A DNA stretch of 47,792 nucleotides, taken from the NCBI GenBank assembly GCA_945957405.1, contig CAMFLL010000007.1, forward strand, positions 1 to 47,792, written 5' to 3'. Positions 16,967 to 24,444 of the stretch are shown piece after piece. The translations under genes were made by a program, and so were the position numbers. This DNA is from an uncultured Mycolicibacterium sp. (GTDB lineage Bacteria; Actinomycetota; Actinomycetes; Mycobacteriales; Mycobacteriaceae). The notes below the pieces were generated by a model. That model had not been told where the DNA came from and made no database searches. It worked only from the letters and a program-made list of their open reading frames with translations. Each line of letters starts with the position of its first letter. Position 1 is the first letter of the stretch.

Positions 16967-18079
16967 GTGTATTTCACCGACCGATCACTGCTGCCGGAGA
17001 ACCAGCCACCGCTGATCATCACCGCCGCGCCGTACGGCCCGGCGTGGATCCCGTCCGATTTTCCCGGCGAGATCCCGATCACCTGGGACGAACAGGTGCA
17101 GAAGGCAGTCGACTGTTACGAGGCCGGCGCGCGCATCCTGCACGTGCACGTCCGAGATCCCAAGACCGGCAAGATCTCCAAGAACATCGCCGAATACGGC
17201 GCCCAGATCGGGCGTCTGCGGGAGGCGGTCCCCGAGATGGTGTTGCAGGTGGGCGGTTCGATCTCGTTCGCCCCCGAAGGTGACGCCGTGGCGAAATGGC
17301 AGAGCTACGACACCCGGCACCTGCTTGCCGAGATCGACCCCAAACCCGACCAGGTCACCGTCGCGATCGGATCGTCACTGTTCGACATCACCGCGCTGGC
17401 GACTCAGGACGACGTGGCCGGCACCCACATGGACGACCCCCGCGTGATGTGGCAGTACTCGCAGATGGTGGCCGACGCCACGCCCGAGTTCTACATCGAA
17501 CACCTGAAACGCCTGCGGGAGCACAAGATCCAGGCCTATTTCGCCATGGCCCATGTGCACTCGCTGGAGATCGTGGAACGCCTGATCCGCCGCGGCCAGT
17601 ACATGGGACCTGTCAACGGTTTCTACAGCATGGTGGGCGGCGGCACCGCCGGATCCAACCCGTTCGATCTCATGGAGCTCATCCGCCGCGCGCCGCAGGG
17701 CTCCTCGTTCACCTACCAATCCGTGTTCCGGCTGGTGTGGCCGATCTCGACCATGTGCATCGCGCTCGGCCAACACGTGCGCGCCGGCATCGAGGACAAC
17801 CTGTGGGGCCCGATCAAGGGGCAGCGATTCACCACCGTCCAGATGATCCGCAAGATGGTCGCCATCGCCGAAGAACTCGGCCGTCCCATTGCGACAGCGG
17901 CCGAAACCCGGCAGATCCTCAAACTCGGTGAGTGGTACGACACCCCGGATCAGACCCTGTTCCACCTCGGGCTGCCGCCCAACCGTGAAGACGGCGAACG
18001 CGGGTTCCTGACCTACACCACCGACGGGCGTCTGCCCACAGCAGTCGACACGCCTTCGGATCCCCGCTACGTGCTCTGA
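16967..18079 (+). CDS. Beta-keto acid cleavage enzyme (BKACE, DUF849) family
   Basis: TIM-barrel Zn enzyme of 370 aa, in the family that condenses a beta-keto acid with acetyl-CoA to give acetoacetate and a new CoA ester (Kce in lysine fermentation). Zn-binding His59 and His61 lie in HVHVRD after a cofactor-side ITAAPYGPAW segment. An RAGIEDN motif (about 270) supplies the family acidic catalytic residue. It is longer than the usual 275-310 aa, with a C-terminal extension that includes a YDTPDQTLFHLGLPP segment, so it belongs to a divergent subgroup. GGAG lies five bases before the GTG start. It is co-transcribed with the CMD-like gene; the keto acid is not identifiable from sequence. Confidence 0.8.
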   Translation: MYFTDRSLLPENQPPLIITAAPYGPAWIPSDFPGEIPITWDEQVQKAVDCYEAGARILHVHVRDPKTGKISKNIAEYGAQIGRLREAVPEMVLQVGGSISFAPEGDAVAKWQSYDTRHLLAEIDPKPDQVTVAIGSSLFDITALATQDDVAGTHMDDPRVMWQYSQMVADATPEFYIEHLKRLREHKIQAYFAMAHVHSLEIVERLIRRGQYMGPVNGFYSMVGGGTAGSNPFDLMELIRRAPQGSSFTYQSVFRLVWPISTMCIALGQHVRAGIEDNLWGPIKGQRFTTVQMIRKMVAIAEELGRPIATAAETRQILKLGEWYDTPDQTLFHLGLPPNREDGERGFLTYTTDGRLPTAVDTPSDPRYVL

Positions 18080-18084
18080 ACGTC

Positions 18085-19401
18085 TCAGGTCAGGATGAGC
18101 ACCACGGCATAGCCGTCGTGGTCACCGGTGGTCGTCGTCTCGGTGTTGTAGGCGTTGTCGAGCGGGACCATGCCGCCGTAGGTGGCGCGGCCGCTGGCAA
18201 TGAGGGCCATCGCCAGCGCCGCCCTTGCCGTGTTTGACGAGACATAGGTGTGCGCGGGCAGGCCGTTGTAGATGGCGAATTCCTCGGTGCTGAATGCTCC
18301 GGTCCATACGTATCCCTCGTCGGTCTCGACCGGGTCCGGTCCGAAGATACGACCGTGGTCGTTGGGGAAGATGAAGAAATTGTCGGAATACCCCAGAAGC
18401 GGCACCTTGGGCTTCTGCCCGTAGGTCACGTCGTCGATGCTGCCCTCGAACCCGGTGCTGTGGATCGGCTGGGCTGGGAACCCGGACCAGAACATGGCGG
18501 CATTCAGGCGCCGGTTGGCCTGCGCAGCCGATGTCGACTTCGGGTCGACGATGATGACGTTGCCGGGCTCCAGCAGTGTCTTGCCGTCGTAGGTCTGGCC
18601 GCCGTAGTTCGCAATCTCGCCGTCGGACTTCAGCATCCACTTGCCGATGTCGCCGTAGTCGGTCGGCACCTCGTCGTCGGGGCTGGGCGCCTCCTGGGCA
18701 ATAGCGGGCTCGGCGTTGGCGAGCGTCGGGGTGGGGGAGGGGGTCGGTAAGGCTCGAATCTGGGTGATGTTCTCGATTTCGCGACGAGCCAGCTGGAGGG
18801 CGCCGAGTACCGCCGAGACGGGTGCGTTCGGGGTACCGCCGCCGGAGATGACGATGTCCCTCACCGGCGTGCCGGCGAGCGGCTTGGCCCGAGACGGGAC
18901 GTCCTCCGCTGCCACGGTGGCGCGCGACGGGATGAGCTTGTGCGGCAACCTTTCCGGGTTCTTGGTCGTGACGGCGTCGGCGGCGCCTGCCAAGCGGCGG
19001 ACAAATGGATCCACCGTGCGTGCGCCCGCGACGGTAGAACGGGCAATCGGTTTGTCGGAGCGGAGCGAGCCCGTGCCCGACCCGGAGGATTTGTCGGGGG
19101 CCAGGGCCGCCGCCACCTGCTGTGCACTGTGTGCGACCAACCGCTGCACGCGGTCGGCGGCCGGCTTGCCCACCGTCTCGGTCTTGCGAACCTTGACACC
19201 GCTTGATCCCGCGCCCGAGCGGTCACCGGTCGACTGCGCACTGGTGGCGCCGCCGCCGTCGTCCCCGTTGCCTTCGGCGTTGGCGATGCCCGCACCAGCG
19301 GTGAGGGCCGCGATGCCCAAGGCCAGCGCCGCCGAACCGAGCAGGCCCGTATACGTTGCTGCAGTTGGTGTCGCGGTATGTGAGGCACTGTGCCGACCCA
19401 C
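18085..19401 (-). CDS. Exported protein with disordered N-half and unknown C-terminal domain
   Basis: A 438-aa secreted or surface protein. The start is a GTG at 19401 giving VGRHSAS, with AAGGGG six bases upstream; longer forms begin in non-family-like sequence. A hydrophobic segment with small residues (about 18-40) ends in IANAEG, a probable signal cleavage site. Residues 45-240 are Ala/Ser/Lys/Arg-rich and probably unstructured. From about 240 there is a compact domain with aromatic, Gly and Asp-rich motifs (ANYGGQTYDGKTLLEPGNV, DNFFIFPNDHGRIFGPDP, GYVWTGAFSTEEFAIYN) that I do not recognise. It converges on BKACE with five bases between stops. No catalytic motif is apparent. Confidence 0.7.
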   Translation of the reverse strand: MGRHSASHTATPTAATYTGLLGSAALALGIAALTAGAGIANAEGNGDDGGGATSAQSTGDRSGAGSSGVKVRKTETVGKPAADRVQRLVAHSAQQVAAALAPDKSSGSGTGSLRSDKPIARSTVAGARTVDPFVRRLAGAADAVTTKNPERLPHKLIPSRATVAAEDVPSRAKPLAGTPVRDIVISGGGTPNAPVSAVLGALQLARREIENITQIRALPTPSPTPTLANAEPAIAQEAPSPDDEVPTDYGDIGKWMLKSDGEIANYGGQTYDGKTLLEPGNVIIVDPKSTSAAQANRRLNAAMFWSGFPAQPIHSTGFEGSIDDVTYGQKPKVPLLGYSDNFFIFPNDHGRIFGPDPVETDEGYVWTGAFSTEEFAIYNGLPAHTYVSSNTARAALAMALIASGRATYGGMVPLDNAYNTETTTTGDHDGYAVVLILT

Positions 19402-19527
19402 GGCAATCCCCTTACGTTCCCCCACGGATCGAGCAAAGCCCTCCGCATGCCCCCGCTGACATTGGCTCACGAAGTTTACACAGCAGCCCGACATCACAGG
19501 CAAACAATCGGGATGACAGTTTTCTGG

Positions 19528-19692
19528 TCAGCCGAGATGGGCCAGGCGACCATGGGTGACCAGGGAGGTGGTCTGCTTGAGGCGTTGCGCTGGGATGCTG
19601 ATGTCGTAACTCGCGATGTGCTCGACCGTCTGCTGTTCCACCCGACCGTGGCCTCCCTCGATCAGGTGACCTGCTCGCCGGTGCGGTGCTGT
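19528..19692 (-). pseudogene. Possible transposase C-terminal remnant
   Basis: A leftward frame without its own start runs from just below the desaturase stop to a TGA at 19528. It contains HLIEGGHGRVEQQTVEHI, which resembles the GHGRIE...R motif near the end of ISAs1-type DDE transposases, followed by a short IPAQRLKQTTSLV segment. No catalytic Asp/Asp/Glu region, terminal repeats or target duplication was found, so this is at most a scrap. The alternative is a chance open frame in a 296-bp gap. Confidence 0.3.
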
Positions 19693-19697
19693 GGCGC

Positions 19698-20624
19698 CTA
19701 CCTCTGCGCCGTGACCACTTCCGTGGGTCGTTCAGGTTGGGCGTCCGATGTCGTCTCCGACCATCCCGGAGGAGCGACAAGGTATCCGATGCGTGCACGC
19801 CACGTCTTTGCGCGCCACACGTCGCGCATCATGGCCACGAACTCGTGATAGTTGACCTTGATCGGGTTGTGCGTCTCGATGTTGTGGGTGAGGCCGAAGC
19901 GGACCCTCTCGAGCTCCTCGGCGTAGCTACCGAAGATGCGGTCCCACACGATGAGGATGCCGCCGTAGTTCTTGTCCAGGTACGGATTGTTGGAACCGTG
20001 GTGGACGCGATGGTGTGACGGTGTGTTGAACACGTATTCGATTGGGCGGGAGAGCTTTCCGATGCGCTCGGTGTGCAGGGGATACTGGAACAGCAGGACG
20101 ACGGCCTGGCTCAGGAAGATCATCCACACCGGAATGCCGACCAGGGCCAACGGAATGTAGACCACCGACACGAGAAACCGGCCGGGGATCAGCCATGGCA
20201 GGCGGACCGCGGTCGACATGTTGAAGTGCTGGCTGGAGTGGTGCACACTGTGCGCCGCCCAGAAGAACCGCACGCGGTGCTGCATGCGGTGCTCGGCGTA
20301 GTAGGCGAGATCGGCCGCCACGATCGCCAACACCCAAACCCACCAGTCCGATGCCGCGAGCGACCATGGCGCGAACGCCGCGGCGATCAGCACGATGGGC
20401 AACTCGGTGAAGTCCTCGATCAGATTCGCCACGCGGCCCAGGCCGTACACCGACAGGCTGGTCAGCGTGTCGCGACGTGAGAAGCCAACCTTGTTGCGCT
20501 CCTGGGCGATTCGGCCGGCACGGCGGTCCGACCGGCGCTCCAGATAGTCGCCGAGATACTCGATGCTCAGCAAGAACAGGAACGCGGGTATCGCATACAG
20601 GCCGATATTGCCGATCCACTCCAT
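19698..20624 (-). CDS. Sterol desaturase / fatty acid hydroxylase family protein
   Basis: Membrane di-iron oxygenase of 308 aa. The start is the ATG at 20624, one base after the TetR stop, with GGAGG nine bases upstream inside the TetR end. The histidine boxes of the family are clear: HRMQH (112-116), HSVHH (125-129) and HHRVHH (204-209), with two hydrophobic hairpins before and between them. Members hydroxylate or desaturate sterols, carotenoids or lipids using O2. The substrate is unknown; in mycobacteria a steroid or cell-envelope lipid is plausible. Its coupling to the TetR gene suggests induction by a lipophilic molecule through the palindrome at 21263-21298. Confidence 0.85.
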   Translation of the reverse strand: MEWIGNIGLYAIPAFLFLLSIEYLGDYLERRSDRRAGRIAQERNKVGFSRRDTLTSLSVYGLGRVANLIEDFTELPIVLIAAAFAPWSLAASDWWVWVLAIVAADLAYYAEHRMQHRVRFFWAAHSVHHSSQHFNMSTAVRLPWLIPGRFLVSVVYIPLALVGIPVWMIFLSQAVVLLFQYPLHTERIGKLSRPIEYVFNTPSHHRVHHGSNNPYLDKNYGGILIVWDRIFGSYAEELERVRFGLTHNIETHNPIKVNYHEFVAMMRDVWRAKTWRARIGYLVAPPGWSETTSDAQPERPTEVVTAQR

Positions 20625-20625
20625 C

Positions 20626-21258
20626 TCAGGCACCTCCGCCCTTCTTGGGCATGCCGGCAATCTGCCAGCGCAGGGCCCGCCCGAACATGTCCTCGGTGAC
20701 ACGGTCGGGATCGATGCGACGTTGCCGAATGAGACCGCTGAACAGGGCCAGCGTGGTGGTTGCGAACTCCTCCACCGAAACGCTGTCGTCGACACCATTG
20801 CGGGTCAGCACGTCGGTCAGGATGCCGCGGACAGCGTCCAATGTCTTCGCCGACGATGCACCTTCGATCTGCATGAGGTCGGGGTTGCGCACCGCGTGCA
20901 GCCAGAACTCGGTGCGCAGTACGGCGCCGTCGATGTCCTTGTCCGCGATGGCGATCAACATCGCACCCAATGCGGTGAACGGGTCCCGCGATTCGGCCTG
21001 GGCGGCCTCCATCACGTGCGCGACCTCGTCCATGCGATCCACCGCACGATCCGTCATCAGCGCTTCGAGCAACGCGTCCTTGCCGGCGAAGTTGGAGTAC
21101 ACCGCGCCCACCGAGAAGCCTGCCGCTTCGGCGACCTCGTCCACCGACGCCGCCGCGTAGCCTCGCCGCGCGAACACCTGAGCCGCGGCGTCGAGGAGTC
21201 TGCGGCGCGTCAGTTCCTTGCTTTCGGCGCGGGTGAGGCGCTTGGGGATGTCAGGCAT
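20626..21258 (-). CDS. TetR-family transcriptional regulator
   Basis: A 210-aa regulator with a typical TetR helix-turn-helix at residues 18-64 (LLDAAAQVFARRGYAAASV, EVAEAAGFSVGAVYSNFAGKDALLEAL) and a helical ligand domain. It is transcribed ahead of the desaturase in the same operon. Its start is five bases from a long palindrome (21263-21298), so it very likely represses its own operon. A C-terminal Lys-Lys-Gly-Gly-Gly-Ala end carries the ribosome site of the next gene. Confidence 0.88.
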   Translation of the reverse strand: MPDIPKRLTRAESKELTRRRLLDAAAQVFARRGYAAASVDEVAEAAGFSVGAVYSNFAGKDALLEALMTDRAVDRMDEVAHVMEAAQAESRDPFTALGAMLIAIADKDIDGAVLRTEFWLHAVRNPDLMQIEGASSAKTLDAVRGILTDVLTRNGVDDSVSVEEFATTTLALFSGLIRQRRIDPDRVTEDMFGRALRWQIAGMPKKGGGA

Positions 21259-21262
21259 ACTA

Positions 21263-21298
21263 AGATAGTAACCGTTATTTGAATAACGTCCACTATCT
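21263..21298. promoter_or_regulatory. 36-bp interrupted palindrome, probable TetR operator
   Basis: Outer arms AGATAGT (21263-21269) and ACTATCT (21292-21298) and inner arms CGTTATT (21273-21279) and AATAACG (21282-21288) are each perfect and share the same centre (21280.5). Only the three-base gaps and the two central bases break symmetry. It is the only sequence between the TetR gene and the stop of the next gene that could hold the promoter, so binding there should control the TetR-desaturase unit. Confidence 0.7.
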
Positions 21299-21324
21299 AT
21301 TTCTGATCGTGCGTCAGGGAGTCC

Positions 21325-21774
21325 TCAGCGCCGAAAACGTAACCGCCACAACATCGCCAGGAACACCGGATACACCAGGCAGAGCAGGAGGTAGCTGAAC
21401 CAGGGGCCGGCCATACTCACGTAGAACCCGACATCCTCGAGTACGAGCAGCACGTACACATGCAGCGGAACGCTGATCGTGAGGTAGCCGATTGCCCCGG
21501 TGACTGCGATCATGTGGGCCCGGTTGACGAAGATCATGCGTGGTCGGGCGAGAATGCCCGTGATTGCCGCGTACGTCATCGGCACCATCAGGATGGCGTC
21601 GGTCAGGGGCGTCACGGCGTACTGGAGGGTGGCCGCGTCGCCGAACAGAACTCGGAACAGATGCAGGCAGAAGCCCAGTGCAATGGTCAGCATGGCCGCT
21701 TCGCGGAAGAAGTACCCGCGGTCGCGGTAGACCTGCCCGAAAGAGCGATGTACTACGGCGGTAGTGGTCGTCAT
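21325..21774 (-). CDS. Small four-span membrane protein, unknown
   Basis: A 149-aa protein with four predicted membrane segments (about 27-45, 55-75, 85-112, 117-142) and short loops ending in WRLRFRR. No family is recognised. The ATG at 21774 is followed by a Thr-rich N-terminus. It stands just upstream of the TetR operator on the same strand but is separated from TetR by that promoter region. Two matching inverted repeats at 21752-21765 and 21786-21805 straddle its start, implying tight control by an unidentified regulator. Confidence 0.65.
   Translation of the reverse strand: MTTTTAVVHRSFGQVYRDRGYFFREAAMLTIALGFCLHLFRVLFGDAATLQYAVTPLTDAILMVPMTYAAITGILARPRMIFVNRAHMIAVTGAIGYLTISVPLHVYVLLVLEDVGFYVSMAGPWFSYLLLCLVYPVFLAMLWRLRFRR
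21752..21765. promoter_or_regulatory. Operator-like repeat ACTAC-N4-GTAGT, copy inside the gene start
   Basis: ACTACGGCGGTAGT has perfect 5-bp arms around four bases and lies within the first codons of the small membrane protein. It has the same core as the repeat at 21786-21805, with centres 37 bp apart. Confidence 0.45.
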
Positions 21775-21785
21775 GACAGGACCGT

Positions 21786-21805
21786 ACCACTACGCCTGTA
21801 GTGGT
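21786..21805. promoter_or_regulatory. Operator-like repeat ACCACTAC-N4-GTAGTGGT
   Basis: ACCACTAC (21786-21793) and GTAGTGGT (21798-21805) are exact complements around GCCT. The site begins 12 bases upstream of the ATG of the small membrane protein and could sit over its promoter or ribosome-loading region. Confidence 0.55.
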
Positions 21806-21825
21806 TACAAGAGGGGTTGCGTCTC

Positions 21826-22647
21826 TTATTGCAACAGGGCCTCGGCACGGCCCGCGAGTTGTTCGGCCCAGGTCCAGGTATCACCGCGGGTCTGCGGGTC
21901 GTGGTCGAAGCTCACCGGTGAGATGGCCACAAAGCCGTCGAGCAGCGCGCCGAAGTCGGTCCCAGGTGCCGTCTCGCACGGTATCGGCTTGTCATCGGGG
22001 CCCCCGTAGACCAGAAAGTAGGAGGACAAGCCTTGTTGTGCAAGCGGTTTGACGGTCTGCATACCGTACAGCCGCTTTCCGAGGCGTGATGTCGTCAGCC
22101 CCTTTGCCGGCTGCGCGGGCACGTTGACGTTGAGCACTGTCCGAGCAGGCGGCGTGGATTCGAGTGTGGCGCGGGCAAGCGCGACACCGTAGCGAGCTGA
22201 TTGGCTGAAGTCGGTGATGGCCACGCCCACCGGCCCCAGGATGCTCAGATCGCCGGGCGCCTCCTGCTGCGAGATCGCGATCGCCGGGATGCCGAACAGC
22301 GCTGCTTCGATCGCGGCTCCGACCGTGCCCGAGTTGTAGATGTCGTCCCCGGCGTTGAGTCCGTGGTTGACTCCGGCCACCACCAGATCGACGTCGGGAA
22401 CCAGGCCGCCGGCCAGCGCCACTCGCACGCAGTCCACCGGGGTGCCCGCCACCAAGTAGGTGTCCGGTCCGGCCGCCTCGGCGGCGACGCGCACAGGGTT
22501 GGTGTAGTTCGCCGCGCGTGACACGCCGCTCTGGTTGGCCTCGGGAGCCACGACCACCACCGGCAAACCGGCCGCCCGGAACGCGGCCGCCAATTGGGTG
22601 ATGCCCGGAGCGAACAGGCCGTCGTCGTTGGTGAGGACGATTGTCAT
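21826..22647 (-). CDS. surE: 5'/3'-nucleotidase SurE
   Basis: Metal-dependent nucleoside monophosphate phosphatase of 273 aa, cytoplasmic. The diagnostic TNDDG lies at the N-terminus, followed by an APEANQSGVSRA segment and GVNHGLNAGDDIYNSGTVGAA, which match the SurE metal and substrate loops. The start used is the second ATG (22647), with AAGGG six bases upstream; a GTG two codons earlier overlaps that site. It is probably transcribed alone from the 284-bp region it shares with the divergent SDR gene. The C-terminal third is less conserved, as usual. Confidence 0.9.
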   Translation of the reverse strand: MTIVLTNDDGLFAPGITQLAAAFRAAGLPVVVVAPEANQSGVSRAANYTNPVRVAAEAAGPDTYLVAGTPVDCVRVALAGGLVPDVDLVVAGVNHGLNAGDDIYNSGTVGAAIEAALFGIPAIAISQQEAPGDLSILGPVGVAITDFSQSARYGVALARATLESTPPARTVLNVNVPAQPAKGLTTSRLGKRLYGMQTVKPLAQQGLSSYFLVYGGPDDKPIPCETAPGTDFGALLDGFVAISPVSFDHDPQTRGDTWTWAEQLAGRAEALLQ

Positions 22648-22931
22648 GGTCACCCTTCTACGTGTTGTCCGACATTTATGGTCCTACCAAAGACGGTGGA
22701 TCGAAATGTCGTGTGGGATGGTTCGAGACCTAGCCTATCGAGCCGCGGTGAACACCGGGCAGCCAGGTCGCCAACGATCCAGCCGGTACGCGCACGTGGG
22801 GGTATGCGAGCCCGGTCGCGTATGCGCCCCGCCCCGATGACCTTCCGGTTGGACCAAATGCTTGCCTTTTGCGACTTAAGGTGCAACTGTTTGAGGACCA
22901 ATACCCGCAGAAGTAGCGCTGGAGGTCCGCG

Positions 22932-23672
22932 ATGGCCATTGCGTTGGTGACCGGCAGTTCCAAGGGCATTGGCTTGGCCATCGTCAGAGAACTCCACAAA
23001 CAGGGCTGTCAGGTGATGGCCTGCGCGCGTGGCGCAGAGGACCTGGCCGCGGTCGCCAATGACATCGGCTCCCAGAACCTGGCCACCACGACGGCTGACA
23101 TGGCGGAGGTCGCCGACTGTCGCCGGGTCGTCGAGGAGACGCTGTCCGCCTTCGGCGGCATCGACATCGTGGTCAACAACGCGGGTGTCTACGACCCGGG
23201 CAGCCTCGCCGATCTCGCTCCGGACAGCTGGGATCACACCTTCAACGTCAACGTGCGGGCGCCGTACCTGGTGGCACAGGCGGCTTACCCGCATCTGGCC
23301 CAGAAGGGCAGCGGCGCGGTGATCAACATCGCCTCCACGAACGGGTTGATGTCAGAACCTCAGTTCGCTGCGTACAACGCGTCGAAAGCCGCGTTGATCT
23401 CGCTGACGGAGACCATGGCAGTGGAATGGGCCGCCAGCGGCATCCGGGTCAACGCCATTGCGCCGGGGTGGGTCCGCACGCCCCTGAGCGAACCGTGGGT
23501 GGCCGATCTCAGCTCCGCGCAATTGCAGGCACTCTTCCCTGCCGGCCGGGTGGGTCTTCCCGAAGAGATCGCGTCCATGGCAGCGTATTTGAGTTCGGGC
23601 AGTTGCCCGTATCTCACGGGTGCCACGATTCGTATCGACGGCGGCATGCTGGCCAAGCACCCAGGGCTCTGA
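22932..23672 (+). CDS. SDR-family oxidoreductase (FabG-like)
   Basis: Classical short-chain dehydrogenase/reductase of 246 aa. The cofactor motif is TGSSKGIG (7-14), the structural NNAG is at 82-85, and the active residues are Ser135, Tyr148 and Lys152 (YNASK). The RVNAIAPGWVRTPL segment and the C-terminal GATIRIDGG are typical of FabG-like members. An Arg/Gly pattern after the second strand (CARGAED) hints at NADPH use, but this is uncertain. GGAGG lies seven bases before the ATG. The substrate is unknown. The gene converges on a methyltransferase. Confidence 0.85.
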   Translation: MAIALVTGSSKGIGLAIVRELHKQGCQVMACARGAEDLAAVANDIGSQNLATTTADMAEVADCRRVVEETLSAFGGIDIVVNNAGVYDPGSLADLAPDSWDHTFNVNVRAPYLVAQAAYPHLAQKGSGAVINIASTNGLMSEPQFAAYNASKAALISLTETMAVEWAASGIRVNAIAPGWVRTPLSEPWVADLSSAQLQALFPAGRVGLPEEIASMAAYLSSGSCPYLTGATIRIDGGMLAKHPGL

Positions 23673-23739
23673 CCCGCGTTGTAACCCCGCGGCCTACCTA
23701 CCTACGACTGAACAACTGCCGTGCACGTCGGGCCCACTG

Positions 23740-24372
23740 TCACATCGGCCGGACACCGCGGTAGAACGACACCGGTCCGACCATGCGCAGTCGGCGCGAC
23801 CCGAGTTCGCCGGCCTCGAATCCGCTGCGTCGCATCAACTCCGGCAGGAGGGACTGTTCGTGGGCAACGGACAGGTGGTGACCGACGACGTCGACCACGT
23901 GCAGGCTGCCACCGGGTTTCAGCACCCGGAAGGCGTGCTCCACGGCCGTCGCCTTCGTGTCGGCGTCGAGGTGATGCAGCATCATCGACGACAGCACGCG
24001 GTCGAAGGACATGTCTGCGAAGGTCAGGTCCTGAGCGTAGCCGCGCTCGAATTGGGTTGCGGTCAGGTCCCGGGCCTTGCGACGGGCCCGGTGCAGGGCC
24101 CGCGGGTCCGGATCGATTGCCGTCAGTTCGATGCCGGGTTCGGCGCGCTTGGCGCGGACCGTGAGGTTTCCTGTTCCACAACCGATTTCAAGCACCCGTG
24201 CGCCGTGAAAGAGCTCAGCCTGCGCGATCAAGGCGTCGTAGGCCGGCGGCATGCCGAGCAGCCGGGTCAGCAGGTCATAGCCGGGCAGCAGCAGGTCATG
24301 GCCGGCCGCGGGCAGGTAGTCATGGCGATTACCCCACGTCCGCGTGATCGAATGCGGATGATCTTTGGTCAT
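23740..24372 (-). CDS. Class I SAM-dependent methyltransferase
   Basis: A 210-aa cytosolic methyltransferase. The SAM motif I is VLEIGCGTGNLTV (about 60-72), followed by an acidic end of strand 2 (AIDPDPRAL) and FDRVLSSMMLHHLD as motif post-II/III, with VLKPGGSLHVVDV at the next strand. This resembles UbiE/COQ5-like enzymes. The start at 24372 gives MTKDHPHSITRTW; a longer form would run through the shared promoter and the inverted repeat at 24388. It is divergent from the AraC gene with 72 bp between starts, so that regulator probably controls it. The acceptor substrate is unknown. Confidence 0.8.
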   Translation of the reverse strand: MTKDHPHSITRTWGNRHDYLPAAGHDLLLPGYDLLTRLLGMPPAYDALIAQAELFHGARVLEIGCGTGNLTVRAKRAEPGIELTAIDPDPRALHRARRKARDLTATQFERGYAQDLTFADMSFDRVLSSMMLHHLDADTKATAVEHAFRVLKPGGSLHVVDVVGHHLSVAHEQSLLPELMRRSGFEAGELGSRRLRMVGPVSFYRGVRPM

Positions 24373-24387
24373 ATATCCATCGTGGGT

Positions 24388-24403
24388 TAGTTCCTTTGAA
24401 CTA
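24388..24403. promoter_or_regulatory. Inverted repeat TAGTTC-N4-GAACTA between divergent genes
   Basis: A perfect 6-bp inverted repeat around CTTT lies in the 72-bp gap between methyltransferase and AraC genes. Nearby, ACTATGTTGGG (24400-24410) and ACTATCTTTGGG (24431-24442) form an imperfect direct repeat of the kind AraC proteins bind. Confidence 0.45.
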
Positions 24404-24444
24404 TGTTGGGGGATGTTCGGCAATACTGGGACTATCTTTGGGTA

